Notes: generated by a model from the sequence alone, not told the origin. 64,000 nucleotides of DNA from Phycisphaerales bacterium (GCA_016741915.1 JACVCS010000002.1:1-64000), one strand, 5' to 3'; shown: positions 17,701-27,048, counted from the first letter of the stretch. Made by a program: numbers and translations.

Positions 17701-18621
17701 TCACCCGGTCGGCACGCGCGTGCCAGCCTTCGTCAGCGCGTCGGCGGTGGTCCGGATCGGGCTGGCCAGGGCTTCCGCCGCGGAACGCGTGAGACGCTGC
17801 GTCAAAGTTGGCTCGCATGATGAAGCGGCCTGCGTGGCCTGTGCGGTTCGCACTTCGCCGCCGTTGGCATTTGTGTGGTTCACCGCTTCGGCGTGGACGG
17901 GACTGGTGAGTTCACGCTCGCTGACGATGACCGTCTGCGTCGGCTCGGCTTCTTCTTCGGGTCGTTTCGCCACGCCCGTGAGCTTCAGGATCACCCACTC
18001 CAGCCCGCGCCAGAGTTGGATCGCGTCAACCACCGGGTTCACGTAGTTGGTGATGGTGCAGTAGCGCCGATCGCGCCCGCCGCGGTGATGGCCCGCGTGG
18101 TGCGCGGGCGTTTGCACAAGCCCGGCCTGCTGAAGAAAGACAATCAGCCGCCCGTTCTCGGTCCGCGAGCGGTGGGCCCACTTGTGGAACTCCGCCGCGT
18201 TCACCGCGAAGAGCACGAAGACCACCAGCGTCCAGTGAAAGAGCCCAAGCCCCCACGCGCCCAGCAGCACCAGCCCCGCGATGATCAGCGGCACATCGGC
18301 GCTCCGCAGCCACGAGTTCTTCACGAACGCCCGCGGATCACGGTGGTGAAGCATGTTCGGCGCGATGATCCACTTGCCGATCAGCGGCGTCTTCTCCGAG
18401 AAGTAGCTGTCCTCGATCCAGTGCATGAACCCGGAGACAAAGTCCGCCGCGATGACCGCGAGCAGGAACTGCACCACGATCAACATCGCCGCCAAGACCC
18501 ACGACGACGCGAACGCTTCACCCAGTACACCAACCCCTGAGGCCTCAATCAAACCCGAGCCCGCGGCGGCAAACAGCTCCGCGAGGCTCATCTCCACGCC
18601 CAACGCCAAACCAAGTTCCAC
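17701..18621 (-). CDS. Plasmanylethanolamine desaturase homologue (CarF/TMEM189/Kua family)
   Basis: 306 aa from a GTG at 18621, preceded at 6-nt spacing by AAAGGAG. Four membrane segments are visible. The conserved His pattern of the lipid-desaturase domain is present: DFVSGFMHW (His67), NMLHHRDP (His92-93), EFHKWAH (His146, His150) and AHHAGHH (His174-175, 178-179). This His-rich set defines the family that contains Myxococcus CarF and animal TMEM189, which introduce the vinyl-ether bond of plasmalogens using O2 and a di-iron centre. The C-terminal 90 residues are a variable Thr/Ala-rich cytoplasmic tail. Function in ether-lipid metabolism follows from the family and is unproven here. Confidence 0.85.
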   Translation of the reverse strand: MELGLALGVEMSLAELFAAAGSGLIEASGVGVLGEAFASSWVLAAMLIVVQFLLAVIAADFVSGFMHWIEDSYFSEKTPLIGKWIIAPNMLHHRDPRAFVKNSWLRSADVPLIIAGLVLLGAWGLGLFHWTLVVFVLFAVNAAEFHKWAHRSRTENGRLIVFLQQAGLVQTPAHHAGHHRGGRDRRYCTITNYVNPVVDAIQLWRGLEWVILKLTGVAKRPEEEAEPTQTVIVSERELTSPVHAEAVNHTNANGGEVRTAQATQAASSCEPTLTQRLTRSAAEALASPIRTTADALTKAGTRVPTG

Positions 18622-18801
18622 GTGTGGCTCCTTTCGTGCCGAGTGTCTCAACCGCTCACCGACCGGCCCGGGCACAAAGCAGGCCGACCGACGCCACCTC
18701 CCCGCGAACCATCACCGCATCCATGTGAACACCGACGAAGAAGCGTTTCAGCAAGGCCAACCGGCTTCGGTCCCGACCAGCCCAACCGAGCACGCTGTCC
18801 G

Positions 18802-18815
18802 TTAGTGTTCACTAA
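18802..18815. promoter_or_regulatory. Inverted repeat, possible TetR-type operator/promoter
   Basis: TTAGTG-TT-CACTAA is followed immediately by a second overlapping repeat (ACTAA-G-TTAGT) and TATAC. It lies about 180 nt ahead of the desaturase start, in the only AT-rich part of the gap. TTAGTG/CACTAA half-sites are typical of TetR-family operators; the cognate regulator is unknown. Confidence 0.35.
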
Positions 18816-18971
18816 GTTAGTATACGCTAGCAATGGATGCCGCGTTGCAGTTTTGAGCAAAATCGCTGACGAATGCCCGCAATCGGGGTTTTTGCTGATC
18901 CCTTCGGGGCGACGTTGAACGCCTAGGCGGGTGCGCCCGCCCTCTCGCGCCCGCTCCGCCCCAATGCACAA

Positions 18972-18995
18972 CGACCCACCGAGATCGGTGGGTCG
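18972..18995 (-). terminator. clpX downstream hairpin
   Basis: Perfect 11-bp stem CGACCCACCGA / TCGGTGGGTCG with a 2-nt centre, 44 nt past the clpX stop. No strong T-run follows on the minus strand, so it may act as a 3' stabiliser. Confidence 0.6.
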
Positions 18996-19038
18996 CTGGG
19001 TGAAAACGGGTTTGACGATCAACACGTCCGCAGCCGGC

Positions 19039-20397
19039 TTACGCCGACTCTTTCCGCTTCACGCGGATGTCGGCGAGCTTTCGGCGGGCCGCCACGTCGG
19101 GCTCGTCGATGATGTACTCGAGCCCGCGGGCGTTGGCCTCGGGGAGGTCGTACATCAGGTCGATCATGGTCTCTTCCATGACGGCGCGCAGGCCGCGGGC
19201 GCCGGTCTGGCGGGCGAGGGCCTTGCGGGCCACCGCCTTCAGCGCGGGCTCGGAGAAGGTCAGCTTCGCACCCTCCAGCGAGAAGAGGTGCTGGTACTGC
19301 TTGACCAGCGCGTTCTTCGGCTCGGTGAGGATGTGGATCATCGTCTCGAGGTTCAGCGGCATCAGCGGCGCCAGCACCGGCAGACGACCGACAAACTCGG
19401 GGATCATCCCGAACTCGACCATGTCGTCGGGCTGGACCTGCGTCAGCAGCGCCTCGCGATCGGCCTCGTCGCCCGCGGCCGGGCCCGCGTCGGTGAAGCC
19501 GATGCGGCTCTTGCCGATGCGCCGGCGGATGATGTCCTCAAGCCCGACGAACGTGCCGCCGCAGATGAAGAGGATGTTGCTGGTGTCGATCTGGATGTAC
19601 TGCTGCTCGGGGTGCTTGCGGCCGCCCTGGGGCGGAACGTTCGCGACGGTGCCTTCGAGCATCTTCAGCAGGGCCTGCTGCACGCCTTCGCCGCTGACGT
19701 CGCGGGTGATGGAGACGTTGCTGGAGGTCTTGCCGATCTTGTCGATTTCGTCGATGTAGATGATCCCACGCTGGGCGGCTTCGATATCGAAGTCCGCGTT
19801 CTGCAGGAGCTTGAGCAGGAGGTTTTCAACGTCCTCGCCGACGTACCCCGCCTCGGTGAGGGTCGTGGCGTCGCCGATGGCGAAGGGGACCTTCAGCATG
19901 CGGGCGAGGGTTTTGGCGAGGAGGGTTTTGCCGCTGCCGGTGGGGCCGATGAGCAGGATGTTGCTCTTGTCGAGTTCCACGCCGGTATCTTCGCGCTCGA
20001 CCTGGGCGAGGCGCTTGTAGTGGTTGTGGACCGCGACGGAGAGGGCGCGCTTGGCGAAGACCTGCCCGATGACGTAGCCGTCAAGGAACTCCTTGATGGT
20101 GCGGGGCGAGGGGATCTCGTTAAAGAGCGGGGCGTTGCTGCCGACGCGGCGACGCTCCTGCTTGAAGATGTTCTGGCAGAGGTCGGTACAGGTGGCGCAG
20201 ATATAGACGTCGCTGGGGCCCTCGACCATGGGGCCGACTTCGCGGCTGGTCTTGCCACAGAATGAGCAGGTGGTCAGGCGCCGGCCCTTGAAGCCGTTGC
20301 CGCCACCGCTGCCGGAGCCGCCACCACCGCCGCCGGAGGTACGCGACTGGTCATTGTCTGGGGTTTCGTTGGATGAGTCGTTGCGGGACTTGGCCAT
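19039..20397 (-). CDS. clpX: ATP-dependent protease ATPase subunit ClpX
   Basis: 452 aa. Unfolds tagged substrates and feeds them into the ClpP peptidase. The N-terminal zinc domain is CSFCG (Cys44, Cys47) with YICATC (Cys67, Cys70). The AAA+ module has Walker A GPTGSGKT near residue 150, Walker [11 protein letters not shown], sensor and arginine-finger region [10 protein letters not shown], and the C-terminal subdomain [18 protein letters not shown] Ser/Gly-rich stretch of about 35 residues precedes the zinc domain and is longer than usual. clpP is not adjacent. The downstream hairpin suggests monocistronic transcription or the last gene of a unit. Confidence 0.97.
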   Translation of the reverse strand: MAKSRNDSSNETPDNDQSRTSGGGGGGSGSGGGNGFKGRRLTTCSFCGKTSREVGPMVEGPSDVYICATCTDLCQNIFKQERRRVGSNAPLFNEIPSPRTIKEFLDGYVIGQVFAKRALSVAVHNHYKRLAQVEREDTGVELDKSNILLIGPTGSGKTLLAKTLARMLKVPFAIGDATTLTEAGYVGEDVENLLLKLLQNADFDIEAAQRGIIYIDEIDKIGKTSSNVSITRDVSGEGVQQALLKMLEGTVANVPPQGGRKHPEQQYIQIDTSNILFICGGTFVGLEDIIRRRIGKSRIGFTDAGPAAGDEADREALLTQVQPDDMVEFGMIPEFVGRLPVLAPLMPLNLETMIHILTEPKNALVKQYQHLFSLEGAKLTFSEPALKAVARKALARQTGARGLRAVMEETMIDLMYDLPEANARGLEYIIDEPDVAARRKLADIRVKRKESA

Positions 20398-20551
20398 TGG
20401 TTGGTCTTTCCAGCCTGAAGAGCCTGCGATTCGGGGTCAGGAGGCACGATAGGAACTCAAACTGTATCGGCCCACGAGCGATGCGTCTGGAACGCGGGGA
20501 CGGTTCCCACCAAAAAGAGGCGAGAAGGTGGGTTTATTGCGCGTTACGGGC

Positions 20552-20995
20552 TTATTCGGGCTTTCCCCCGGTCGGCGGGCCGTTGTCGGTTTGACCGGGT
20601 GGGGCGCTCGTGGGCTTCGGCTGACCCGGCACCGGACGGGCCTTGGCCACTCGGGCGAGCCGCCCATCAACCCCCTGCGCAGGGGTGGTGGAGCCCCCGG
20701 AAGTGCCGGCCCCGCTCGGCTTCTCGATCCCCGTGCGGATCTTGCTCACGAGCTTCGCGCGGGCGGCTTGAAACTCCTCGTCGCTGAGCTTGCCCTCCGC
20801 GTGCATGCGCCTCAGAGAATCCATGATCGAGGAGGATTGTACGACCTCGCCCCCCATGGACTTGGTTTTGCAGCGCAGGAAGAGCAGGAAGGTCGACATG
20901 GCCACGATGACGCCGACGAGTATGCCGGTGAGATACAGGATCTCCCTCGGACTTGTCTCGGCAAGCGTCGAAATGGTCGCGAGCGTGGTGACCAT
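20552..20995 (-). CDS. Small single-span membrane protein with SHOCT-like segment
   Basis: 147 aa. A membrane helix occupies about residues 18-41 (ILYLTGILVGVIVAMSTFLL). It is followed by an oligomerisation-like motif, LRRMHAEGKLSDEEFQAARAKL, which matches the SHOCT pattern (short helix, G-x-L/I-T/S-x-E/D-E-F). The tail is Pro/Gly/Thr-rich and probably disordered. SHOCT motifs occur at the ends of many unrelated bacterial proteins. It lies between clpX and another minus-strand gene; function is unknown. Confidence 0.7.
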   Translation of the reverse strand: MVTTLATISTLAETSPREILYLTGILVGVIVAMSTFLLFLRCKTKSMGGEVVQSSSIMDSLRRMHAEGKLSDEEFQAARAKLVSKIRTGIEKPSGAGTSGGSTTPAQGVDGRLARVAKARPVPGQPKPTSAPPGQTDNGPPTGGKPE

Positions 20996-21073
20996 GCGAT
21001 AGACAAAGAGATCGGTCAGGTTCGCGTGCGATGTTGAGCGTGTTGCGACGTGAGTGCAACCGATGCGGGAGGA

Positions 21074-22015
21074 TCAGCGATCGCGTTCGCCGCCGGGGTT
21101 TGGGCCGAAGTCGCCGCCGCCGATGGCGTTGACGACCTCGCGGATGGGGGTGATCATGTGCGGGATGACGCGCTGCTGGATGATCTCATCGCCCTTCGCA
21201 CGCAGCGTGCGCTGGATCTTCAACATGTCGGAGATGTCGTCCACAGCGCCGTAGCGACGGATGATCAGGTAGATGCTCAGCGGGGCCTGGTCGGCGTCGG
21301 AGCCGCCAGCACGGTCGTAATCGCCGTGACGCTGCGATGAGCCGCCCTTGACGGAATACGGCGCGGGGGTGCGGGTGCGGATTTCAAAGTGGGCCTGAAG
21401 GTCGGCACTCTCCGAGAGCGCCACGCCCAGGATCGGCTGGCAATCCACCGGAATCCCCGCGTCGAAAAGGTCTTTGCGACGTCGCCCTGTCGGTTCGATC
21501 AATCGCGCCAGTGGCGAGCCGCCCACGAGCGCGTCGAAGACGATGGCGTCGTGGTTGCCGCCGGTGATGATGTCGAAGCCCCAGAGGAGTTCGAGGTAAT
21601 CGATATCCAGGGGCGAGATGCTCAGGAAGTACGGCGCGATCTCGAGGATCAGCGAGTGCAGCGCATAGGCCTGCTTGCTGGATCGCGGGTTCTCCGTTCC
21701 GGAGCGGACAGAGGTTCGACGCAGTTCGGTCCAGATCTGCTCGCCCGCACCGGCGCTCGCGCCGCCTTGCGCACTTGAAGACTCACCGCCCGTGACGTCG
21801 GACTCCAAAGCCAGCACGCTCGACCCGCGGCGGAATCGCTTCAGTTCCGGGTGATCCTTCCGCAGGCGGTCGAAAATGCTCATGATGGTTTCCCGATTGC
21901 TGGGGAGGTCCATCTTGAGGTTCAGCCGCTGATTGACGTAGAAATCGGAGACGAGCGCTCCGAGGCTCTGCATCCACGGCGAGTCGTTGTGGTGGGTGTG
22001 GTCGTTGTTGGGCAT
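21074..22015 (-). CDS. Conserved-looking protein of unknown function
   Basis: 313 aa, cytoplasmic by appearance, with no signal peptide or membrane span. A mixed alpha/beta N-terminal part (SLGALVSDFYVNQRLNLKM) is followed by a Ser/Gly/Ala linker (about 75-95) and a hydrophobic core region (LHSLILEIAPYFLSISPLDI, then YLELLWGFDIITGGNHDAI). Residues 190-280 have beta-rich segments ending in LSIYLIIRRYGAVDD. Codon structure and domain-like hydrophobic patterning argue that it is real. No family is recognised. It lies 79 nt upstream of the SHOCT-like gene on the same strand and may share its transcript. Confidence 0.7.
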   Translation of the reverse strand: MPNNDHTHHNDSPWMQSLGALVSDFYVNQRLNLKMDLPSNRETIMSIFDRLRKDHPELKRFRRGSSVLALESDVTGGESSSAQGGASAGAGEQIWTELRRTSVRSGTENPRSSKQAYALHSLILEIAPYFLSISPLDIDYLELLWGFDIITGGNHDAIVFDALVGGSPLARLIEPTGRRRKDLFDAGIPVDCQPILGVALSESADLQAHFEIRTRTPAPYSVKGGSSQRHGDYDRAGGSDADQAPLSIYLIIRRYGAVDDISDMLKIQRTLRAKGDEIIQQRVIPHMITPIREVVNAIGGGDFGPNPGGERDR

Positions 22016-22448
22016 GGAGGTGAAAGCCGAGAGGAGAGGTGGGTGAATCCGGCGATGGGGCGGGGTGGCGAAAGGCGTGAAATGGGCCTGAAAAGCGGAA
22101 TTATCGGGGCGATGGGGATCGAATCGTTCAGCCCGACGGATCGCGCCAGCAGGAAGTTTAGACCGCGCAGAGGCTCGGCGCGATGATCGTTCGCAAGACG
22201 CCTTCGAGCGATCGGCGTGAACGGGCGGATTGGGAATCTGCCCTCACCCGCACTTCCTCCCCCCCCACTTCTTGCCCTCCGCATCGTGCCCCCGATCCTC
22301 TGGTTGCTGGTGGGGCTGCTTCGGAATGCTTTGCGGGTTGGTCTGAACGTGTCGGTTTGGTACGCTGGAAGGACATTCGGGCAGGATGGTCGGCGGGTTC
22401 ACCGCGTCAGAACGTTCTGCCCCGAGCGAACAAACACAGGAGCCGAAG
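22016..22448. other. Divergent intergenic region, no gene seen
   Basis: About 430 bases between divergent genes. It is C-rich, with no coherent coding or structural signal beyond the AGGAG ribosome site of the following lipoprotein. Confidence 0.4.
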
Positions 22449-22808
22449 ATGAAGACGTCGCAGTACAGAGTTGGGTTGGGGCGAGCGATCGTGGCAACCG
22501 TGCTGACCGTGTGTCTGAGCGCCGGGCTCAGCGGGTGCAAGAGCCAGGGCGGCGCCGATTCGGGTGCCTCATCCGCAAAGTCGGCCATCCCCCGCGCGGC
22601 CGACGGCTCCATCGTCGCGGTGAACGCGATGTGCCCCGCGATGCCCGAGCACCCGGTGAAGAAGAAGCTCGACGAGTCCGTCGTGCGTGTCTACAAGGGC
22701 AAAGTCGTGGGCTTCTGCTGCAGCGATTGCCCCGAGCAGTGGGACGCGATGAGCGATGCAGACCGCGAAAAGGCTTTGGCGGCGGCGATGAAACCGGCCG
22801 GCAAATGA
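22449..22808 (+). CDS. Lipoprotein with Cys-rich metal-binding (YHS/TRASH-like) domain
   Basis: 119 aa. ATG follows AGGAG. The lipobox LSGC (Cys30) marks an outer- or inner-membrane lipoprotein. The mature domain has VNAMCPAMPEHPV and VVGFCCSDCPEQWDAM: Cys pairs spaced as in YHS/TRASH metal-binding modules, where they bind copper, zinc or other soft metals. The end is helical. A periplasmic metal sensor or carrier is plausible. No partner gene is adjacent. Confidence 0.8.
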   Translation: MKTSQYRVGLGRAIVATVLTVCLSAGLSGCKSQGGADSGASSAKSAIPRAADGSIVAVNAMCPAMPEHPVKKKLDESVVRVYKGKVVGFCCSDCPEQWDAMSDADREKALAAAMKPAGK

Positions 22809-23000
22809 CGTGAGCGTGCAGACGAAACGCCCGCGGCGTGAGGAAGACGCTCTCCGTGTGCTGAACCCGGTGCGCCCGTTGGCGGGCGCGCCGGGGGCGT
22901 GGTGGGCTAAACTGTGGCGCACGCGTGGAGCAGGTCAGCCGCTGTGGTCACGGACGGACTGTTCGCACGCACGAAAAGCGAATCAGGCAGGGAGCAACCG

Positions 23001-23483
23001 ATGAGCCAGGCCGGCGTGGGTGCAGAGACGTCGTTGGGATACACGAACCCTTCGGTCACGCAGTTCAGCATCTTCCTTGCGAACAAGGTGGGCAAGATGC
23101 TGGAACTCGTCAAGGGTTTCGACGACGCGCAGTGCCGCATCTGTGCGCTGGCGGTTCACGAAGCGAGCGACCACGCGGTGGTGCGGATCGTGCCCAACAA
23201 CGCCGAGGCGGGCAGGCGAATCTTGCAGCAGCAGGGGCTCCCGTTCATGGAGACCGAGGTGCTGGCGGTGTGCATCGACCGCGGGCACACCCTCAGCACT
23301 ATGTGTCAGTATCTGCTCAGCGCCGAACTGAGCATCCGTTTCATGTACCCCCTGATGGCCTGGGACGGCTCGCCCCAGACCCTCGCCCTGGCGATCGACG
23401 ATCCGACGCTCGCGGCTCAGATCCTGCGGAGAAAAGAGTTCCGCCTGCTGGGTGAGGCCGAACTGCCGCGTTGGGGTGAATAA
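23001..23483 (+). CDS. Tandem ACT-domain protein
   Basis: 160 aa, started at MSQAGVG, where GGGAGCAACCG provides a ribosome site. Two ACT-like beta-alpha-beta modules are visible: QFSIFLANKVGKMLELVKGF with HAVVRIVPNNAEAGRRIL, and EVLAVCIDRGHTLSTMCQYL with TLALAIDDPTLAAQIL. Stand-alone ACT pairs bind amino acids and regulate enzymes such as acetolactate synthase or aspartokinase in trans. The ligand here is not determined. No amino-acid biosynthetic gene adjoins it. Confidence 0.82.
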   Translation: MSQAGVGAETSLGYTNPSVTQFSIFLANKVGKMLELVKGFDDAQCRICALAVHEASDHAVVRIVPNNAEAGRRILQQQGLPFMETEVLAVCIDRGHTLSTMCQYLLSAELSIRFMYPLMAWDGSPQTLALAIDDPTLAAQILRRKEFRLLGEAELPRWGE

Positions 23484-23602
23484 ACATGACCGGCCGCGGC
23501 TCGTAACGTGAGAAAACAAAGTCAGTGAAACTCCCTTGCACTCCCGATCGGCGGTTGTTATCCTCGTGCGTAGAAACCAATCGAGTGCAACAGGGGCGAG
23601 TG

Positions 23603-24319
23603 ATGAAGAATCAAGCGGTCGTTTCGGGGGGCTTCGGTGATTGCGCGGGCAACTCTTCGGCGATGAACACGGGGGCTTTGATGACCCATCAACGCCGATC
23701 TTCCGACACTGTTCGTCGCGGACGTTCCACGCGATGGGTCGCCTCGCTGCTCATCGGCGCGATGGTTGTCGGGTGCGTGGTGCAGAGCGGCTGTCGGCGT
23801 GGTCGCTGGGGGCGGACGTACGTGCCGCGGACGCGCACCTCGCAGAACTCGCAGCCGACCAAGATCCCCCCCTTCGTGCTCACGGCCGTGCCCGCGGTTG
23901 TGCTCGCGGCGCTGGGCGACGCACGCACCGCGTGGGACGATCTTGCCAGCAAATACGGCATCACCGGCAAGCCCAGCGACGATCCGAGCCTCATCGACAA
24001 ACTCGTCGAGGCCTGGCGTGACGACGCGCCCATCGGCCGCCCGCCCAGCGATCAGATGATCTCGGCGCTGACGGTGGCCTTCGGCGATGCGCTCGTCAGC
24101 AAGTGCGGCATGCAGTGGGCCACGCTCGACGGCGACGTGGTCGGCCTCTGCACGCCCGACGGCATGCTCGCGGTGCTCCCGAAGAGCGTCGTGGAAGAAT
24201 GGGTGAACGGCAGCGAGCCCGTCAAAGTCAACGACATCATCAAGCAGCTCAACGCCGTTGAACGCAAGACGATGAACGAGCCGCTGATCTACTCGGGCAA
24301 CGCGGGCGAAGGAAAGTAA
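23603..24319 (+). CDS. Secreted/lipoprotein of unknown function
   Basis: 238 aa from ATG 23603, with GGGGCGAG upstream. A long polar N-terminus precedes a hydrophobic segment (SLLIGAMVVGCVVQSGC) with two candidate lipobox cysteines. An Arg/Thr-rich linker follows. The globular part (about 95-230) is mixed alpha/beta (VLAALGDARTAWDDLASKYG; MQWATLDGDVVGLCTPDGM). A later start at MTHQRRSS would give a more normal signal length. No family is recognised. A heptamer array follows about 60 nt after the stop. Confidence 0.65.
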   Translation: MKNQAVVSGGFGDCAGNSSAMNTGALMTHQRRSSDTVRRGRSTRWVASLLIGAMVVGCVVQSGCRRGRWGRTYVPRTRTSQNSQPTKIPPFVLTAVPAVVLAALGDARTAWDDLASKYGITGKPSDDPSLIDKLVEAWRDDAPIGRPPSDQMISALTVAFGDALVSKCGMQWATLDGDVVGLCTPDGMLAVLPKSVVEEWVNGSEPVKVNDIIKQLNAVERKTMNEPLIYSGNAGEGK

Positions 24320-24378
24320 GCGGGTATTTGCTCGTGCATCAAGCACAAAGATTCACGCGCGGTTGAGCGCAGCGCACT

Positions 24379-24441
24379 GAACTTTGAGCTTTGAGCTTTG
24401 AGTTCTGAGTTCTGAGTTCTGAGCTTTGAGTCCTGAGCTTG
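24379..24441 (+). repeat. GAGCTTT/GAGTTCT heptamer array (nine units)
   Basis: Nine consecutive 7-mers run without a gap between the unknown lipoprotein and trxB. Seven of them are GAGCTTT (three), GAGTTCT (three) and GAGTCCT (one), with GAACTTT and GAGCTTG at the ends; exact units cluster in blocks of two or three. The array ends 20 nt from the trxB stop. Confidence 0.95.
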
Positions 24442-24460
24442 CAGAACTCTCGCTCAACGC

Positions 24461-25447
24461 TCAGTGCACGCCCTGCGCACCGAGCCACCGCTCGGCATCC
24501 AACGCCGCCTGGCACCCCATCCCCGCCGCGGTGATCGCCTGGCGGTAATGCTCGTCGGCAACGTCCCCCGCGGCAAACACGCCCGGCAGGTTCGTCGTGC
24601 TATCGCGACGTTTCAGATCGACGTAACCCTTCTCGTTGAACTCAAGCCCCGTGCCCTGCAGAAACTTCGTCGCGGGGGTGTGCCCGATGGCGATGAACAG
24701 CCCGCGCACGTCGAGCTTCGAGCGTTCCTTCGTCACGGTGTCTTCGAGCGTCACACCCTCGATGTGCTTCTCGCCCAGAACATCAACAACGACCTTGTTC
24801 CACAGCACCTTCGCGTTCGGGCGGCTGAGGAACCGCTGCTGCATGATCTTGCTGGCGCGGAGCGAATCACGCCGATGGATGATGTAGACGACACTCGCGA
24901 ACTTGGTCAGGTACGTGGCTTCTTCCATCGCGGTATCGCCGCCCCCGACGACCGCGAGGGGCTGATTGCGGAAGGCCGGCAGGGCACCGTCGCAGACGGC
25001 GCACGCCGACACGCCGCCGCCGCTGCGGGCCAGACGCATCTCGTTGTGCAAGCCGATCCAGTTCGCCACCGCGCCGGTGGCGATGATCACCGCGTGCGCC
25101 CTGACCGCCTCGCCGCTGGCGGTATGCAAAACATGCGGCACCTTCGCGGGGTCCTTGGAGAACTCGCACCGCACGATGTCGTCGCAGATCACCTGCGTGC
25201 CGAAGCGTTCGGCCTGCTGCTGAAAGTGCGCCATCATCTCAGGCCCGGTGATCCCGTTGGGAAACCCGGGGTAGTTCTCGACCTCGGTGGTGAGCATCAA
25301 CTGCCCGCCGGGCAGGACTGGCCCCGGGTCCTGCTTCGGAATCCCGATGTACACCTTCGGCTGAAGCTGCGCCCGCGCGGCGTAGATCGCGGCCGTCCAA
25401 CCCGCAGGTCCGGACCCGATGATGACGAGCTTGTGGATTTCACTCAT
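24461..25447 (-). CDS. trxB: Thioredoxin reductase
   Basis: 328 aa, normal TrxB length. FAD-binding GxGxxG is GSGPAG (residues 11-16). The redox-active CAVC lies at 149-152. NADPH-binding GGGDTAMEEA follows, and the C-terminal FAD segment is GVFAAGDVADEHYRQAITAAGMG. It transfers electrons from NADPH to thioredoxin in the cytoplasm. RGxFIAIGHTP supports the low-molecular-weight type. The start MSEIHKLVIIGSG is unambiguous. Confidence 0.96.
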   Translation of the reverse strand: MSEIHKLVIIGSGPAGWTAAIYAARAQLQPKVYIGIPKQDPGPVLPGGQLMLTTEVENYPGFPNGITGPEMMAHFQQQAERFGTQVICDDIVRCEFSKDPAKVPHVLHTASGEAVRAHAVIIATGAVANWIGLHNEMRLARSGGGVSACAVCDGALPAFRNQPLAVVGGGDTAMEEATYLTKFASVVYIIHRRDSLRASKIMQQRFLSRPNAKVLWNKVVVDVLGEKHIEGVTLEDTVTKERSKLDVRGLFIAIGHTPATKFLQGTGLEFNEKGYVDLKRRDSTTNLPGVFAAGDVADEHYRQAITAAGMGCQAALDAERWLGAQGVH

Positions 25448-25482
25448 GGCGATTGTTCAGATGGCGAAGGTCAAACTTCGAT

Positions 25483-27048
25483 TCACTTCAGCGAGCCCGA
25501 GTCCATCAGGTTCTGACGCGACAGGCTCAACACCGGGGGCCAGATCAGGTAGTCGCCCTTGTCGTCCGGCACCGTCTGCGTGAAGCGCCGGCCCTGGTTG
25601 TCCACACCGTCGGGCCCCACCGAGTAAACGATGTAACTCGTCGAGGGAACCAGCACCTGGAACGAAGGCGTACGAACGCCCAGGAACTCCGGGAAGACCA
25701 CGATCTGCAGGTCCTTGCCCGTCGGGGGGATGACGTATCCGAGGAAACGCTTCCGCCCCGGGTCCATCGGATCGATGTCGTTCGTGTCGATGATCGCCGG
25801 GCGGGTCGAGGCCAGGTCCGGCGGCTGGCGACGCTGCGCCAGGATAAAGGCGTACGCCGCAAGGCTCATCCGCGTGCCTGCGGCTTCGACGGTGAGGATG
25901 TTCCGCTGACCGGCGAGTTCGTCGAGGTCGGCCACCATCGCATCGACGAGGGCAAACTTGCCGCGGTCGAGCTGGGCATAGTCCGAGGGGGTTTTCAGCC
26001 GCGGGTCGAAGGGAACCAAGCCCCAACGCAGCGCGAAATCATCAAAGACCCCCGCGACGCGCTTGGCGGTTTCGCTGGTGTTGGCGTGCAGACCACGGAT
26101 GCCGTCCCACTTTGCCGACTCAGAGAACATCCGCAGCGGGCGGTTCTTCGAGCGGATCCGCGCCATGATCGGGCCCCAACGCTCCGGGTCGGGCCCAGCG
26201 CCGGGGGTCATGAGCTGGGCCACAAGCTGTTCCGCCGCGATGCGGTTGCCCGCCGGCGGGGTGATCCGATCGATCCCCAGCATCGCGTTAGCCTTCAGGC
26301 GGCGCACGATCGACCGCACTTCCTCGGCCTTGAGCACCGGCTGCTCCAGCCGACTGTCGCGGTACGCGATATCACGCAGGTGCATCAGCGCCAGCGTCAT
26401 GCAGTTCAAGCCCCAGCTCTTCTCCGTCTGGAACTCGCGCTGCGCCATCATCCGCCCGATCCAGCACAGGCGAACCAACTGGTCCATCGCGTCGGCCGTC
26501 TTGCCCTCGCCCACCAGGCGGTTCGCCTCCGCGTGCATCAGCAGTTCGAGCGAATCGAGCTTCTTCATGTACAAGAACTCGGCCTGCGCCAGCAGCGCCG
26601 GCTCGCCCAGTTCCGTGTACATCTTGTTGATCACCAGCTCCGGATCGATCTTCTCAACCGCGTCCGCGCCGTACGGCTGGCTGATCTGGAAGCACTTCTT
26701 CCAGTCCTCTTCGCTCGTCACCGTCTTCACCGCGTCGATCACGTCGCGCTGCGGCTTCGCATCAACCCAGGGCTTGACCTTCTCAAAGTCCGACATCGTC
26801 GACAGCAGCATCGCCGACCGCTTCGCATCAACCAGCACCGAAGGCGGGTTCTCGATCTTCGCCAGCACCGGGAAGAGGATCTTGTCGGCCGACTTGTTCG
26901 ACTTCACGTCGTTGTACAGCGCATTGGCCTTGGAGAGATAGTCGTCCGCGGCAAAGGCCCGCTGGGCAGGAGCGACGATCGAAACCGTCGCCGCCACGGC
27001 GAGGGTTGTCAGCGACAGGGGCGACCAGTGGCAAGAGCTCGTGCGCAT
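25483..27048 (-). CDS. Large secreted protein of unknown function
   Basis: 521 aa from the ATG at 27048, chosen because GAAGG lies 9 nt upstream and a good signal peptide follows (cut near RAFA|ADDY, about residue 34). The mature part is mostly alpha-helical (YLSKANALYNDVKSNKSAD; VLKAEEVRSIVRRLKANAML), with a C-terminal beta segment (LQIVVFPEFLGVRTPSFQV) that ends in YIVYSVGPDGVDNQGRRF. This last motif is common at the ends of planctomycete secreted proteins and pilin-like fold tails. No catalytic motif is seen. It sits 35 nt upstream of trxB on the same strand, so it could be co-transcribed. Confidence 0.75.
   Translation of the reverse strand: MRTSSCHWSPLSLTTLAVAATVSIVAPAQRAFAADDYLSKANALYNDVKSNKSADKILFPVLAKIENPPSVLVDAKRSAMLLSTMSDFEKVKPWVDAKPQRDVIDAVKTVTSEEDWKKCFQISQPYGADAVEKIDPELVINKMYTELGEPALLAQAEFLYMKKLDSLELLMHAEANRLVGEGKTADAMDQLVRLCWIGRMMAQREFQTEKSWGLNCMTLALMHLRDIAYRDSRLEQPVLKAEEVRSIVRRLKANAMLGIDRITPPAGNRIAAEQLVAQLMTPGAGPDPERWGPIMARIRSKNRPLRMFSESAKWDGIRGLHANTSETAKRVAGVFDDFALRWGLVPFDPRLKTPSDYAQLDRGKFALVDAMVADLDELAGQRNILTVEAAGTRMSLAAYAFILAQRRQPPDLASTRPAIIDTNDIDPMDPGRKRFLGYVIPPTGKDLQIVVFPEFLGVRTPSFQVLVPSTSYIVYSVGPDGVDNQGRRFTQTVPDDKGDYLIWPPVLSLSRQNLMDSGSLK

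Larger units (their letters stand above)
18622..19038. other. Desaturase upstream / clpX downstream region
   Basis: About 415 bases without a gene. It contains the clpX terminator hairpin and a short AT-richer stretch (18800-18833) with an inverted repeat that may be an operator. Confidence 0.5.

Noticed and set aside
18931-20265. Long plus-strand open frame opposite clpX
   Set aside because: ClpX is unmistakable on the minus strand; the opposite frame is a GC-rich shadow without motifs.
22217-22448. Short hydrophobic plus-strand frame before the metal-binding lipoprotein
   Set aside because: It overlaps the lipoprotein's leader and start in another frame, lacks a ribosome site and shows no conserved motif.
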